A DNA stretch of 64,000 nucleotides from RGIG4079 sp045531405 (GTDB lineage Bacteria; Bacteroidota; Bacteroidia; Bacteroidales; Muribaculaceae), in the NCBI GenBank assembly GCA_045531405.1, contig JAZSDX010000066.1, forward strand, positions 1-64,000, written 5' to 3'. Both the position numbers and the translations under genes were made by a program. The notes under the pieces were generated by a model. The model saw only the letters and a list, made by a program, of their open reading frames with translations, was not told where the DNA came from and ran no database searches. The stretch's first letter is position 1. Every line of letters starts with the position of its first letter. Shown piece by piece: positions 1 through 8,100 of this stretch.

Positions 1-14
1 CGCCCCCTATCCAG

Positions 15-49
15 AGCCCCGACTCACAACGAGCCGGGGCTTTTTATTT
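15..49 (+). terminator. Rho-independent terminator of an upstream gene
   Basis: Arms AGCCCCGACTC (15-25) and GAGCCGGGGCT (31-41) pair with one A-C mismatch around a 5-base loop and are followed by TTTTTATTTTT. It ends transcription of something left of the window. The first 14 bases are too short to identify that gene. Confidence 0.85.
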
Positions 50-64
50 TTGTAGCAGTTAGTG

Positions 65-93
65 ATAGTTACTATAGAGCCGATAGTAACTAT
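65..93. repeat. Perfect 11-bp inverted repeat
   Basis: ATAGTTACTAT (65-75) and ATAGTAACTAT (83-93) are exact reverse complements separated by 7 bases. The core TAGTTACTAT recurs downstream as TTGTTACTAT at 152-161 and 264-273, so the palindrome looks like a double copy of a repeated element. No gene lies between 1 and 330; the rest of that stretch is AT-rich and shows nothing else I can name. Confidence 0.6.
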
Positions 94-151
94 AATTGTT
101 TAGATTAAAGTGAAAAAGAAAGTAGGTGTTATTGCTTAATTGATAAATGTT

Positions 152-161
152 TTGTTACTAT
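152..161 (+). promoter_or_regulatory. TWGTTACTAT element, third copy
   Basis: TTGTTACTAT matches the arms of the inverted repeat at 65-93 and the element inside the promoter at 264-273. Four occurrences of GTTACTAT, counting both strands, in about 210 bp suggest binding sites for one regulator. No regulator is identified. Confidence 0.4.
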
Positions 162-263
162 ACGATTAATAATTGAATAGGTGCAAAATGTTAAAAAGTT
201 GAGATTTTATCGGTAAAATATATAGATATGTCAATAAGGTTGTGTTAAAAGGCTTTTTTATTA

Positions 264-293
264 TTGTTACTATGTGTATTTTATATATTTTTG
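264..293 (+). promoter_or_regulatory. Bacteroidota-type promoter of the secreted protein pair
   Basis: TTG (264-266), a 19-base spacer and TATTTTTG (286-293) match the -33/TAnnTTTG pattern of the primary sigma factor in this phylum. The expected start of transcription, near 300, leaves a leader of about 30 bases before the ATG at 331. A TTGTTACTAT element (264-273) overlaps the -33 box, so a protein bound there could affect this promoter. Confidence 0.6.
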
Positions 294-330
294 CAAAAAT
301 ATTTTAATATATACATTAATTTTAGTTATC

Positions 331-762
331 ATGAAAAAAATTGTATCCTTATTTCTAATCATGTTGCTAAGTGTCCCGGTATTTGCCTCGGATGTCCTCT
401 TTGTTAGACAAAACAGTGGCGATACACAGTTGACCATTAGTAACATTAAGGAAATTACGTTCCCTTCTGGATCTGTGGTTGTGACAATGACCGACGGAAC
501 TTCTAAAACTTATTCATCATCAACATTTGTTTCATTGCGTTTTGATGGCAATATTAATGTTGGTGTAGAAGATGCTATTAATGAAAATGGAGTGCTCTAT
601 GATGGAGTAATAGTAAAAGCTCCTCAAGCAGGAATAGCAATCTATTCAACCGATGGACGCTTAGTTTTAGCTACAGAAGAAGCTCAAGTCAATGTGTCGT
701 CACTTGCTTCGGGCATTTATATTGTGAAAACAGGATGTGTAACCACTAAAATCGTTAAGTAA
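331..762 (+). CDS. Small secreted protein with T9SS-like C-terminal tail
   Basis: The protein has 143 residues from the ATG at 331. An upstream in-frame ATG at 274 is rejected because it precedes the promoter -7 box and would disrupt the clear signal peptide MKKIVSLFLIMLLSVPVFA. After cleavage comes a beta-rich module, DVLFVRQNSGD...ISNIKEITF...VVVTMTDG, then a tail of about 50 residues with IAIYSTDGRL, SSLASGIYIVKTG and a final TKIVK. That pattern is typical of type A T9SS sorting domains, so the protein is probably exported through the outer membrane. Its stop codon overlaps the start of the next gene by one base (TAATG), so the two are translationally coupled. Its N-terminal module resembles the start of that neighbour. 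Function unknown. Confidence 0.85.
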   Translation: MKKIVSLFLIMLLSVPVFASDVLFVRQNSGDTQLTISNIKEITFPSGSVVVTMTDGTSKTYSSSTFVSLRFDGNINVGVEDAINENGVLYDGVIVKAPQAGIAIYSTDGRLVLATEEAQVNVSSLASGIYIVKTGCVTTKIVK

Positions 763-3700
763 TGAGAAAGAAAGTTTTAACAGGTGTAGCATTAGCGTTA
801 TCGGCTCTTTCTTTAGCATGGGCTGCCGAAACAATGTGGATTCATAGAGCGGATAATATTACATTAGGATTGCCTATTACTATTGCCGATAGTGTGTCAT
901 TGAATGGAAGTAATGTGGTGTTTACAGCAACAAATGGTGTAACTAAGTCAATGCCTAATAGTGAGGTGTCAAAAGTTACTCTTGGTGCAACTTCAACAGT
1001 AGTGGAGGTAAAATATAATGGCACAGACGCCGAAATCATCAACCCATTTGCATTTGAAGGTGTAACAGTAACAAAGTCGGGTGCCGATGTTGTGGTTACT
1101 TCTACTTCATTGTCAGAAATAACTTATCAGTTGACCGGTACAACAACAACCGGTTCGTTTAAGGTTTATTCTGATACAAAATTCAATCTTAATATGAATA
1201 GTGTAAGCATCACCAACGATGATGGTGCTGCTATCAATATTCAAACAGGTAAAAAATGTACAGTAAATTTAACAGGAACATCAACTCTTACCGATGCGGC
1301 TTCATATACATCAGTATCGGGCGAAGACCAAAAGGGGTGTTTCTTTAGCGAAGGTCAAATTATCTTTACCGGTACCGGTACATTGAATGTAAATGGTAAC
1401 TATAAACATGGCATTTGCAGTGATGACTATATAGATATCCAAAGTGGTACGGTAAATATCGTAAAAGCAGCGAATGATGGAATTCGCACTAATGACTATT
1501 TCTTGATGACAGGTGGTACACTTACTACAGCCGCTACCGGTGATGGTATTGATGGCGATGCCGGATATATCCAAATTGATGGAGGTACAATGAATGTAAC
1601 AGTATCGACAGCCGATACTAAAGGTATTAAATGTGATAGTATCATTACAGTAAATGGTGGTGATATCACTCTTACAGTTCCTGCTGCTCAAGGTAAGGGT
1701 TTCAAAACAAAACAAACAATGACTGTGAATGGTGGTACAATCACAGCTAATATGACCGGTAGTGTGGCTATTGTTTCAAACGACCCATCTTATTGTACTG
1801 CAATCAAAACCGATGTTGATTTTGTTCAAACAAATGGTACAATTAATATCACTCACTCAGGTGCAGGCGGTCGTGGTATCTCGGCTGACGGAAATGTCAA
1901 TCTTAAAGGTGGAAGCCTCACAACAACTGTAACAGGAGGAAACGGAACTTATACTAATACATCGGGTGTAACAGATAATTATGCTCCTACTTGTATCTCA
2001 GCCGATGGCGCTGTGAATGTGAGCGGTGGAAATATTACACTTAATGTGAAAGCAAATTCTGCAAAAGGTATTAAATCTGATGGTAATACAACTATCTCAG
2101 GAGGAACAATCACAGGTACGTTGACAGGTAGCTCAGTAGTGGTTAATTATGACCCATCACACTGCTCATTTATCAAGTGTGACGGTAACTATACTCAAAA
2201 TGGAGGTACAATTAATGCGACTCACTCAGGTGTAGGCGGTAAAGGTATCTCAGTAGATGGTATTGCAACATTCAACTCTGGTAATGTTACAATCACTACA
2301 ACCGGTAGTGCTGCAAGTTATACAGCATCAAGTGGAACTGACACTTATAGCCCAATCTGTATTTCAGTTGATGGTAACCTTTACCTCTTGGGAGGTACAT
2401 TTAATGTGAAATCAACAGGTGCCGGTGGTAAATGTATTAAGAGTGATCAACAAATCACTATGGGTACAGTTGACGGCGTTTCTCCCGACATTACAACTCC
2501 ATCAGTAAGTTCAGGTAACATGACTCAAGTGTGGAACTATTCACAAAATGGTGGAAATAGTTCAAGTTGGGTTACTACAGGTTCACAAGGTGTAGAAGAT
2601 ATTGCATTGGCCAATGGTAAACTTTATGCAGTGTGCCGCGGCTCAAGTGCAACCGACCACACAATTAAGATTATTAATGCTTACACTGGTGCACAAACCG
2701 GCACATTGAATACTACTTCATGCACTGCAGGTACATATAACCTCAGCTCGGTAGAAACACTTGGTAGCACAATTCTCGCATGTAACTTGGCTGCAAATAC
2801 ATCAACCAATTTGGTAATCTATAAGTGGGATAGCGATAGTTCAACCCCAACAGTATTGCTCAACGCCACACCTCCATGTACACGTGCAGGTGACGCAATG
2901 TCGGTAAGTGGAAATATGACAAGTGGTCGCATATGGTTTGCTTATGGTAGCCAAGTATATTATTATACAATTTCAAATGGTGCAATCTCATCAACAACAC
3001 CTACTACAATTAACTTGACAAAGAATGGCTCGGCTTACGAAATTGCATCGGGTGTTCCATACTCAAATATCACAGTTGAGAGTGATGGCTCATTCTGGGT
3101 GGCAAGTTCATTGGCTAACTATGCAGCAACTCACTTCAGCTCAACAGGTGCTTATATCGAAGAATTACCAAGTGGATTGGTAAACAATCAAGGTACAGAT
3201 ATTAAATTCTTCACATATAATGGTGTGAAATATGCTGCAGCATCAACTTACCTAAACACATCTAACACAGCTATCTCAGAAGGGGCAGTTTCGGTAACCA
3301 ATATGTCAACAAGTTCGGTAGAGGGTACATTCCCATCTTCAGGACTTGGTAGCACACGCAACACTTGTTTCCGTAACTCGGTATGTGCTGAAGCAGGTAC
3401 AGATTACTACTATGTGTGGGTAAATGTTCCATTCCAAGGTGCTGCTTGCTACAAATATTCTGAAGCGACAACCGGAGAGGAAGAAGGAGGCACAACCGAA
3501 GAAGAAACACCTACCGGAGAAATCGCTCCATTGGTTGTTACTGCAGAAACTACAGGTTCTCAATTCGGTAGTTCTTCATCAGGAGGTGGAATGCAACGCC
3601 CTGGTAGCTCAACTTCAACAAGTGGTTCAACCAGTCCTAAGGTAATCAAAGCAATGGCAGCAATGACAGTGAATAGTGGTAGTTTCACAATCAAGTCGTC

Positions 3701-4307
3701 TAACGAAGGTGGTGAAGGTCTTGAATCAAAAACCACAATCACAATCAATGGTGGCAACTTCTATTTCAATACCTATGATGACTGTCTCAATGCGGCATCA
3801 GCTCTTAATATTAATGGGGGTAATCTTCGTTGTGTTGCAACAGGCAATGATGCTGTTGACTCAAATAGCACGATGTCAATTACAGGAGGTCTTCTTTTGG
3901 CAAGTGGTTCTCGCGACCCGGAAGAAGGTATCGACGTTGACCAAGCAAGCAAATTGTCAATTACCGGTGGCACTGTTATTAACCAAAAGGGTAATATGTT
4001 GAATCTTACTACAACCCAATGTAAAGTTCCAACAATCAAATACTCATCATCAATTTCAGCTGGAACATTGATAACTGTTACAAATTCATCAGGAACTCAT
4101 ATTATGTCGTTCAAAGCACCTCAAGCGATGAGCCAAGGTTGCTATATTACATTGCCGGAGTTCGTGTCAGGCAGCTCATACAAGCTATATACAGGTGGAA
4201 CAGTAACAGGTGGAACAACATTTAATGAAGTAACCAAAGGTGGTTCATTCTCAGGAGGAACACAAGTTAAATCGTTCACAATCTCATCTAATTTGACAAG
4301 TCTCTAA
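762..4307 (+). CDS. Large secreted beta-helix protein, Cthe_2159 / carbohydrate-binding type
   Basis: This 1,181-residue protein begins with a signal peptide (MRKKVLTGVALALSALSLAWA) and a short module, MWIHRADNITLGLP...VVFTATNG, like that of the preceding gene. Residues about 100-580 are repeated beta-strand turns with GIKSDG, GISADG, ISGGTIT and VNGGDIT, the pattern of Cthe_2159-type right-handed beta-helices, a family reported to bind acidic polysaccharide and calcium. Residues about 585-900 resemble a beta-propeller. A Glu/Thr-rich linker (about 900-917) and a Ser/Gly-rich stretch lead to a second short helix block (about 970-1120). No T9SS tail is visible; it ends SFTISSNLTSL. Surface or periplasmic glycan binding is likely, but no enzymatic motif is seen. 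Confidence 0.85.
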   Translation: MRKKVLTGVALALSALSLAWAAETMWIHRADNITLGLPITIADSVSLNGSNVVFTATNGVTKSMPNSEVSKVTLGATSTVVEVKYNGTDAEIINPFAFEGVTVTKSGADVVVTSTSLSEITYQLTGTTTTGSFKVYSDTKFNLNMNSVSITNDDGAAINIQTGKKCTVNLTGTSTLTDAASYTSVSGEDQKGCFFSEGQIIFTGTGTLNVNGNYKHGICSDDYIDIQSGTVNIVKAANDGIRTNDYFLMTGGTLTTAATGDGIDGDAGYIQIDGGTMNVTVSTADTKGIKCDSIITVNGGDITLTVPAAQGKGFKTKQTMTVNGGTITANMTGSVAIVSNDPSYCTAIKTDVDFVQTNGTINITHSGAGGRGISADGNVNLKGGSLTTTVTGGNGTYTNTSGVTDNYAPTCISADGAVNVSGGNITLNVKANSAKGIKSDGNTTISGGTITGTLTGSSVVVNYDPSHCSFIKCDGNYTQNGGTINATHSGVGGKGISVDGIATFNSGNVTITTTGSAASYTASSGTDTYSPICISVDGNLYLLGGTFNVKSTGAGGKCIKSDQQITMGTVDGVSPDITTPSVSSGNMTQVWNYSQNGGNSSSWVTTGSQGVEDIALANGKLYAVCRGSSATDHTIKIINAYTGAQTGTLNTTSCTAGTYNLSSVETLGSTILACNLAANTSTNLVIYKWDSDSSTPTVLLNATPPCTRAGDAMSVSGNMTSGRIWFAYGSQVYYYTISNGAISSTTPTTINLTKNGSAYEIASGVPYSNITVESDGSFWVASSLANYAATHFSSTGAYIEELPSGLVNNQGTDIKFFTYNGVKYAAASTYLNTSNTAISEGAVSVTNMSTSSVEGTFPSSGLGSTRNTCFRNSVCAEAGTDYYYVWVNVPFQGAACYKYSEATTGEEEGGTTEEETPTGEIAPLVVTAETTGSQFGSSSSGGGMQRPGSSTSTSGSTSPKVIKAMAAMTVNSGSFTIKSSNEGGEGLESKTTITINGGNFYFNTYDDCLNAASALNINGGNLRCVATGNDAVDSNSTMSITGGLLLASGSRDPEEGIDVDQASKLSITGGTVINQKGNMLNLTTTQCKVPTIKYSSSISAGTLITVTNSSGTHIMSFKAPQAMSQGCYITLPEFVSGSSYKLYTGGTVTGGTTFNEVTKGGSFSGGTQVKSFTISSNLTSL

Positions 4308-4327
4308 TTCGTGATTTGATAATATGA

Positions 4328-4373
4328 TTGGAGGAGGGTGTTGCCAGAACGGCACATCTTCCTCTAATTTTTT
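4328..4373 (+). terminator. Rho-independent terminator
   Basis: GGAGGAGGGTGTTGCC pairs, with G-U pairs and one bulged base, with GGCACATCTTCCTCT around the loop AGAAC. ATTTTTT follows. It closes the two-gene secreted-protein operon. Confidence 0.8.
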
Positions 4374-4403
4374 GTGGGAATGGGATAATTAACAACTTTT
4401 TTG

Positions 4404-4444
4404 GTAAAAGTGTTTGTTATTTATTTATAAGTTTATACTTTTAC
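4404..4444. repeat. 8-bp inverted repeat upstream of guaD
   Basis: GTAAAAGT (4404-4411) and ACTTTTAC (4437-4444) are exact reverse complements 25 bases apart, just upstream of the deaminase gene. It could be an operator or a weak hairpin. No purine riboswitch core is visible in this leader. Confidence 0.3.
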
Positions 4445-4475
4445 AAAGTATTTATGTAATCAAAAGTGAGGTCTA

Positions 4476-4955
4476 ATGAAAATTACTGACGAGGACATAA
4501 GTTTTTTGAATATGGCGGCTGAGCTTGCCGAGCAGAATATTGACAACGGAGGTGGTCCGTTTGGTGCTGTAATAGTACGAGATGGGAAGGTAATTTCTAC
4601 AGGTGTAAATCGAGTTACTGCTGATAATGACCCCACGGCACATGCCGAGGTAAATGCGATTCGCAGTGCATGTAGTCGAGAAGCAACGTTTAATCTTAAA
4701 AATTGTGTGGTGTATAGCTCATGTGAGCCATGTCCCATGTGTTTAAGCGCGTTGTATTGGGCCGGAGTGAGCAGAATATATTATGGTTGTAGCCAAGACG
4801 ATGCCGAGGTAGTGAATTTTAGTGATAAATTTATCTATCAAGAATTGTCTAAACCCGAAAGAGAAAGACGGATTCCATGTATAAAAATTGATAGTTCTCG
4901 CACAATAAAAGTATTTGAAAAATGGGCACAAAAAAAGGATAAAATAGAATATTAA
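4476..4955 (+). CDS. guaD: Guanine deaminase
   Basis: This 159-residue cytosolic enzyme of the cytidine deaminase fold should hydrolyse guanine to xanthine and ammonia in purine salvage. The zinc site is complete: H56 and the proton-shuttle E58 in PTAHAEVNA, and C86 and C89 in CEPCPMC. The C-terminal segment FIYQELSKPERERRIPC follows the Bacillus subtilis GuaD pattern and favours GuaD over the tRNA adenosine deaminase TadA. The size is that of the short bacterial guanine deaminases. It lies 21 bp upstream of a secreted relative and is probably cotranscribed with it. Confidence 0.88.
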   Translation: MKITDEDISFLNMAAELAEQNIDNGGGPFGAVIVRDGKVISTGVNRVTADNDPTAHAEVNAIRSACSREATFNLKNCVVYSSCEPCPMCLSALYWAGVSRIYYGCSQDDAEVVNFSDKFIYQELSKPERERRIPCIKIDSSRTIKVFEKWAQKKDKIEY

Positions 4956-4976
4956 TAAACACAAAAATAAAAAATT

Positions 4977-5480
4977 ATGAAGAAAGGATTGTTTTTAGCA
5001 TTAGCAATTATCACATTTGCATCAAGTTTGTTAACTGCGGGTGTTCCCATCTCAAAAAGAGATAAGATTTCACCGGTAGATGAAATATGGATGGATATGG
5101 CAGTGACAGTTGCAAAAGTAAATGTGGAAGAAGGTGGTATCCCATGTGGATCGGTTGTGGTGCTTAATGGCAAACTTCAAAGTTCCGGTCAAGCAACCGA
5201 AAAGGCAACATCGGTAGAAACAGCGATAGCAATGTCGAAGTTGAATTCATTGGAAAATGCAGTAATCTTTACAGTAAATGAACCCACAGCCGAGGCATAT
5301 AATGCTATTTGTCGCGTAGGAGCCGATGCCGTATATTTTGTTAATACAAAAGATGCTGTTATTGCAGCGGGTGTTCAACCGGCTGAAGCGTATGATGAGA
5401 GTAAACTTGATTCAACATTGACACAAGTTCCTGTTAAACAGATGGACTATGAAGATGCTGCAGCTTTATTGAAAAAATAA
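4977..5480 (+). CDS. Secreted deaminase-fold protein without zinc ligands
   Basis: The protein has 167 residues with a signal peptide (MKKGLFLALAIITFASSLLTA). The mature part aligns with the preceding guanine deaminase: MAVTVAKVNVEEGGIPCGSV matches MAAELAEQNIDNGGGPFGAV, and TVNEPTAEAYNAI...GADAVYF matches SSCEPCPMCLSAL...GVSRIYY without gaps. The two zinc cysteines are replaced by T104 and A107, the HAE motif is lost with about ten residues of the surrounding loop, and the protein contains no histidine at all. It therefore cannot use the family's usual chemistry. It is probably periplasmic and could bind a ligand or play a structural role. It looks like a duplicate of guaD that gained an export signal. 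The frame is intact, so it is not an obvious pseudogene. Confidence 0.8.
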   Translation: MKKGLFLALAIITFASSLLTAGVPISKRDKISPVDEIWMDMAVTVAKVNVEEGGIPCGSVVVLNGKLQSSGQATEKATSVETAIAMSKLNSLENAVIFTVNEPTAEAYNAICRVGADAVYFVNTKDAVIAAGVQPAEAYDESKLDSTLTQVPVKQMDYEDAAALLKK

Positions 5481-5505
5481 GAAATAGAATTATAAATCGT
5501 TTATA

Positions 5506-5548
5506 TTAGGAATTGAGCATTTCACCTTGCTTGATTCCTAATTTTTTT
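5506..5548 (+). terminator. Terminator embedded in the convergent gene's 3' end
   Basis: TTAGGAAT (5506-5513) and ATTCCTAA (5534-5541) pair exactly and are followed by a run of T. The left arm contains the stop codon of the minus-strand radical SAM gene, so this plus-strand terminator is encoded inside that gene's last codons. Confidence 0.75.
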
Positions 5549-6426
5549 ATAGAGTTGTTCAGAAGATTTGTGAATTCGTAGTTTTTTAGCCCCCATCGAG
5601 GAGAAATAAGTAGATTGTCGGGCGACTGAGACACAAAGCGTTCAATTGCGATAGAGGGGGGGGTGTGTTGAATTACTTTGCAACAAAGAGCAATATATTC
5701 ATCAACTGTAAAGAGTTTAATATCGTATTTCCCCTCTGCTATATCTTTTGCCATGCGAGTGCCACGCACAAGCTGTAGTTGATGAAGTTTTATAGTGTCG
5801 AGAGGTAGGCGTGATACTTGTTGAATTGTCTTTAATATCATTGATTCATCTTCATGAGGAAGACCTAAAATGAGGTGAAGCCCACATGGGATGCCTACTT
5901 GATGAGTGCGTGTAACTGCATCAACGGTGTCTTCCCAAGAATGACAACGATTGATGAAGTTGAGAGTGCTGTTGTGTGAAGATTCGGCTCCATATTCAAT
6001 CATAATCCAATGCGACTTGTGTATCTCAGCAAGAGCATTGAGTAACTTTTGAGGCATACAGTCGGGACGAGTGCCAATGATTATGCCATCTACTTTATCA
6101 ACGGCAAGAGCTTCGCGATACATCTCAAGAATCTTTGCAATATCTCCATGGGTATTGGTATAGGCTTGGAAGTATGCGAGATAACGCATATCGGGATATT
6201 TCTTGCCAAAGAACCGTTTTCCTTCTTCGAGTTGCTCTGAGATGGATTGAGAAGGTGCGCAGTAGGCAGGGTTAAATGTCTGGTTGTTACAATAAGTGCA
6301 ACCACCACGACCTTTCGACCCATCGCGATTAGGACATGAGAACCCCGCATTGATTGCAATTTTTTGCATCTTGCAATCAAAGTGTTCGGCGAGAAACTGT
6401 GCAAAGTCGCGATACCCCTCTGCCAT
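5506..6426 (-). CDS. Radical SAM protein, TIGR01212/YhcC family
   Basis: The protein has 306 residues from MAEGYRDFAQFL, starting 10 bases after the aroC stop. A longer in-frame version would run into aroC and has no family support. Near the N-terminus CPNRDGSKGRGGCTYC carries the iron-sulfur cysteines in the layout of this radical SAM family. Further on are GTRPDCMPQKLL, MIEYGAESSHNSTL and GLHLILGLPHEDE, all typical of the family. It should be a cytosolic 4Fe-4S enzyme using S-adenosylmethionine; its substrate is not established. It is the last gene of a ybaK-aroC-radical SAM run, and its final codons hold the terminator of the opposing gene. Confidence 0.9.
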   Translation of the reverse strand: MAEGYRDFAQFLAEHFDCKMQKIAINAGFSCPNRDGSKGRGGCTYCNNQTFNPAYCAPSQSISEQLEEGKRFFGKKYPDMRYLAYFQAYTNTHGDIAKILEMYREALAVDKVDGIIIGTRPDCMPQKLLNALAEIHKSHWIMIEYGAESSHNSTLNFINRCHSWEDTVDAVTRTHQVGIPCGLHLILGLPHEDESMILKTIQQVSRLPLDTIKLHQLQLVRGTRMAKDIAEGKYDIKLFTVDEYIALCCKVIQHTPPSIAIERFVSQSPDNLLISPRWGLKNYEFTNLLNNSIKKLGIKQGEMLNS

Positions 6427-6436
6427 ATTGTAATGA

Positions 6437-7510
6437 TTAAATGATAGTAGTCTTGTTGAGCAAATAGGCATCAAGAATGACAATTGCAGCCATTGCTTCG
6501 ACAATGGGCACAGCACGAGGTAATACACATGGATCGTGGCGACCTTTGGCTTTTAATATGGTGGGGCTGCCATCTTTGCCGATAGTTTCAACCTCTTTGA
6601 GAAGCGTTGCAACGGGCTTGAATGCTACACGGAAAAATATGTCTTCACCATTAGAAATGCCACCCTGAATGCCACCCGAATTATTTGATGTTGTGCCTAT
6701 TTTGCCATTGTTGTTTGTGAAAAGGTCAATCATCTCACTGCCACGACGGCCAACACCATCAAATCCCATGCCATACTCAAATCCTTTGGCAGCGTTGATG
6801 CCGAGCATTGCTTCGCCTAATCGAGCATGGAGTTTGCCAAAAACCGGGTTCCCAAGACCTACTGGACATCCTTTGATAACTCCGGTGATTACACCTCCAA
6901 TGGTGTCGCCGTTGGCTTTTACCTCGGCAATGAGATTGTGCATTTGTTGTGCAATTTCAGGGTCGGGGCAACGCACATCGTTGGTTTCAATGAGCGATGC
7001 ATTATATTTTTTATAATCGTTATCGAGAGCAATATTGCCAACTTGCGAAGTATAGGCATATATGTTTACTCCAATTTGTTCCAATGCTTGACGGGCAAAT
7101 GCTCCGGCTACAACGCGAGATATTGTTTCACGAGCCGATGAGCGCCCACCTCCGCGATGGTCGCGAATGCCATATTTGGTAGAGTAGGTAAAGTCGGCAT
7201 GAGATGGACGGAATGTATTGCGAATATTTTCATAGTCCGACGAATGTTGGTTGGCATTTTCCACGATAAAACCTATGGGTGTGCCAGTAGTTTTGCCTTC
7301 AAAAAGCCCGGAGAGAATTATTACTTGGTCTTTCTCGTCGCGAGGAGTGACGATAGCCGATTGTCCCGGACGGCGACGATTTAGTTCTTGTTGCACTCGG
7401 GTTAAATCAATTTCAATGCCTGAAGGCATGCCGTCAATTACTCCACCAACTGCAGCGCCATGAGACTCTCCAAATGTAGTCACTCTGAAAATCCTACCAG
7501 TTGTATTCAT
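6437..7510 (-). CDS. aroC: Chorismate synthase
   Basis: This 357-residue enzyme converts 5-enolpyruvylshikimate-3-phosphate to chorismate, the last step of the shikimate pathway, using reduced flavin. Visible signatures are FGESHG (13-18), RRRPGQS near 45-51, DHRGGGRSSARET near 115-127 and a C-terminal GRHDPCVLPRAVP. The length fits the family. Its start overlaps the end of ybaK by 17 bases in another frame, so the two are probably cotranscribed and translationally coupled. Confidence 0.96.
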   Translation of the reverse strand: MNTTGRIFRVTTFGESHGAAVGGVIDGMPSGIEIDLTRVQQELNRRRPGQSAIVTPRDEKDQVIILSGLFEGKTTGTPIGFIVENANQHSSDYENIRNTFRPSHADFTYSTKYGIRDHRGGGRSSARETISRVVAGAFARQALEQIGVNIYAYTSQVGNIALDNDYKKYNASLIETNDVRCPDPEIAQQMHNLIAEVKANGDTIGGVITGVIKGCPVGLGNPVFGKLHARLGEAMLGINAAKGFEYGMGFDGVGRRGSEMIDLFTNNNGKIGTTSNNSGGIQGGISNGEDIFFRVAFKPVATLLKEVETIGKDGSPTILKAKGRHDPCVLPRAVPIVEAMAAIVILDAYLLNKTTII

Positions 7511-8009
7511 CGTTTTCGTTATTTAGCTTTGTTTGAATTAAATCGGTTGTTGTGGCTCTTCCATATTTTATCAAGTCGAGAGGCGATATTTTTAATTGTA
7601 ATCCCCTTATCCCGGCACTCACAAATATGAAATCAAAATCAAGAGCCGATTGGTGAAAGAATGTGGGAAAAGGCTTTTTCATGCCTATAGGTGAGCACCC
7701 TCCACGAATATACCCGGTTAAAGGTAATAATTCTTTCATTGGAATCATTTCGGCTTTCTTCGCTCCGGCAGCTTTTGCCGCTTTTTTGAGGTCAACTTCG
7801 GTGTTGCCCGGCACTACACATACAAAATATCCACTGCGATCGCCATGAAGAACAAGAGTTTTGAACACTTGATTAATATCTTCGCCCAATTCCTCCGCCA
7901 CGTGGTCGGCGGCAAGGTTATTTTCATCAACAGTATAGGTAACTAACTCATAAGGAATTTTTGCCTTATCGAGCAAGCGCGCTACGTTTGTTTTTTGAAT
8001 CCCGGCCAT
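7494..8009 (-). CDS. ybaK: Cys-tRNA(Pro)/Cys-tRNA(Cys) deacylase, YbaK/EbsC type
   Basis: This 171-residue cytosolic editing protein hydrolyses mischarged Cys-tRNA(Pro). Family signatures are VFKTLVLHGDRSGYFVCVVP, the catalytic-lysine region DLKKAAKAAGAKKAEM, and YIRGGCSPIGMKKPFPTFF. It heads the ybaK-aroC-radical SAM group, with a TAnnTTTG box 26 bases upstream. The 17-base overlap with aroC couples the two genes. Confidence 0.92.
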   Translation of the reverse strand: MAGIQKTNVARLLDKAKIPYELVTYTVDENNLAADHVAEELGEDINQVFKTLVLHGDRSGYFVCVVPGNTEVDLKKAAKAAGAKKAEMIPMKELLPLTGYIRGGCSPIGMKKPFPTFFHQSALDFDFIFVSAGIRGLQLKISPLDLIKYGRATTTDLIQTKLNNENDEYNW

Positions 8010-8034
8010 AAATGTGTAGGTTGATAAAACGCTA

Positions 8035-8042
8035 CAAAAATA
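8035..8042 (-). promoter_or_regulatory. Candidate -7 box for ybaK-aroC
   Basis: Read on the minus strand this is TATTTTTG, fitting TAnnTTTG. No -33 TTG stands at the usual distance. A second TATTTTTG lies further upstream (8076-8083, minus strand), so either could start transcription in the 91-bp gap after the GtrA gene. Confidence 0.4.
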
Positions 8043-8100
8043 ATAAAATTATAGGGTAAAAGGAAGCCAAAGGTGCAAAAATAACGATACTTCGATATTT

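Noticed and set aside
1311..1715. Antisense reading frame within the beta-helix gene
   Set aside because: It follows from the low-complexity repeats of the coding strand and has no family signature or start context. The same applies to other long antisense frames, for example in the giant gene and tilS.
4308..4475. Purine riboswitch upstream of guaD
   Set aside because: No match to the conserved purine aptamer core; only a short inverted repeat is present.
4977..5480. Pseudogene call for the secreted deaminase-like gene
   Set aside because: The frame is intact, the signal peptide is good, and secondary-structure positions are retained. Loss of ligands alone does not show decay.
6427..6528. 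Longer start for the radical SAM gene
   Set aside because: The extra 34 residues overlap aroC in another frame and lack resemblance to the family. The ATG at 6426 gives the expected N-terminus.
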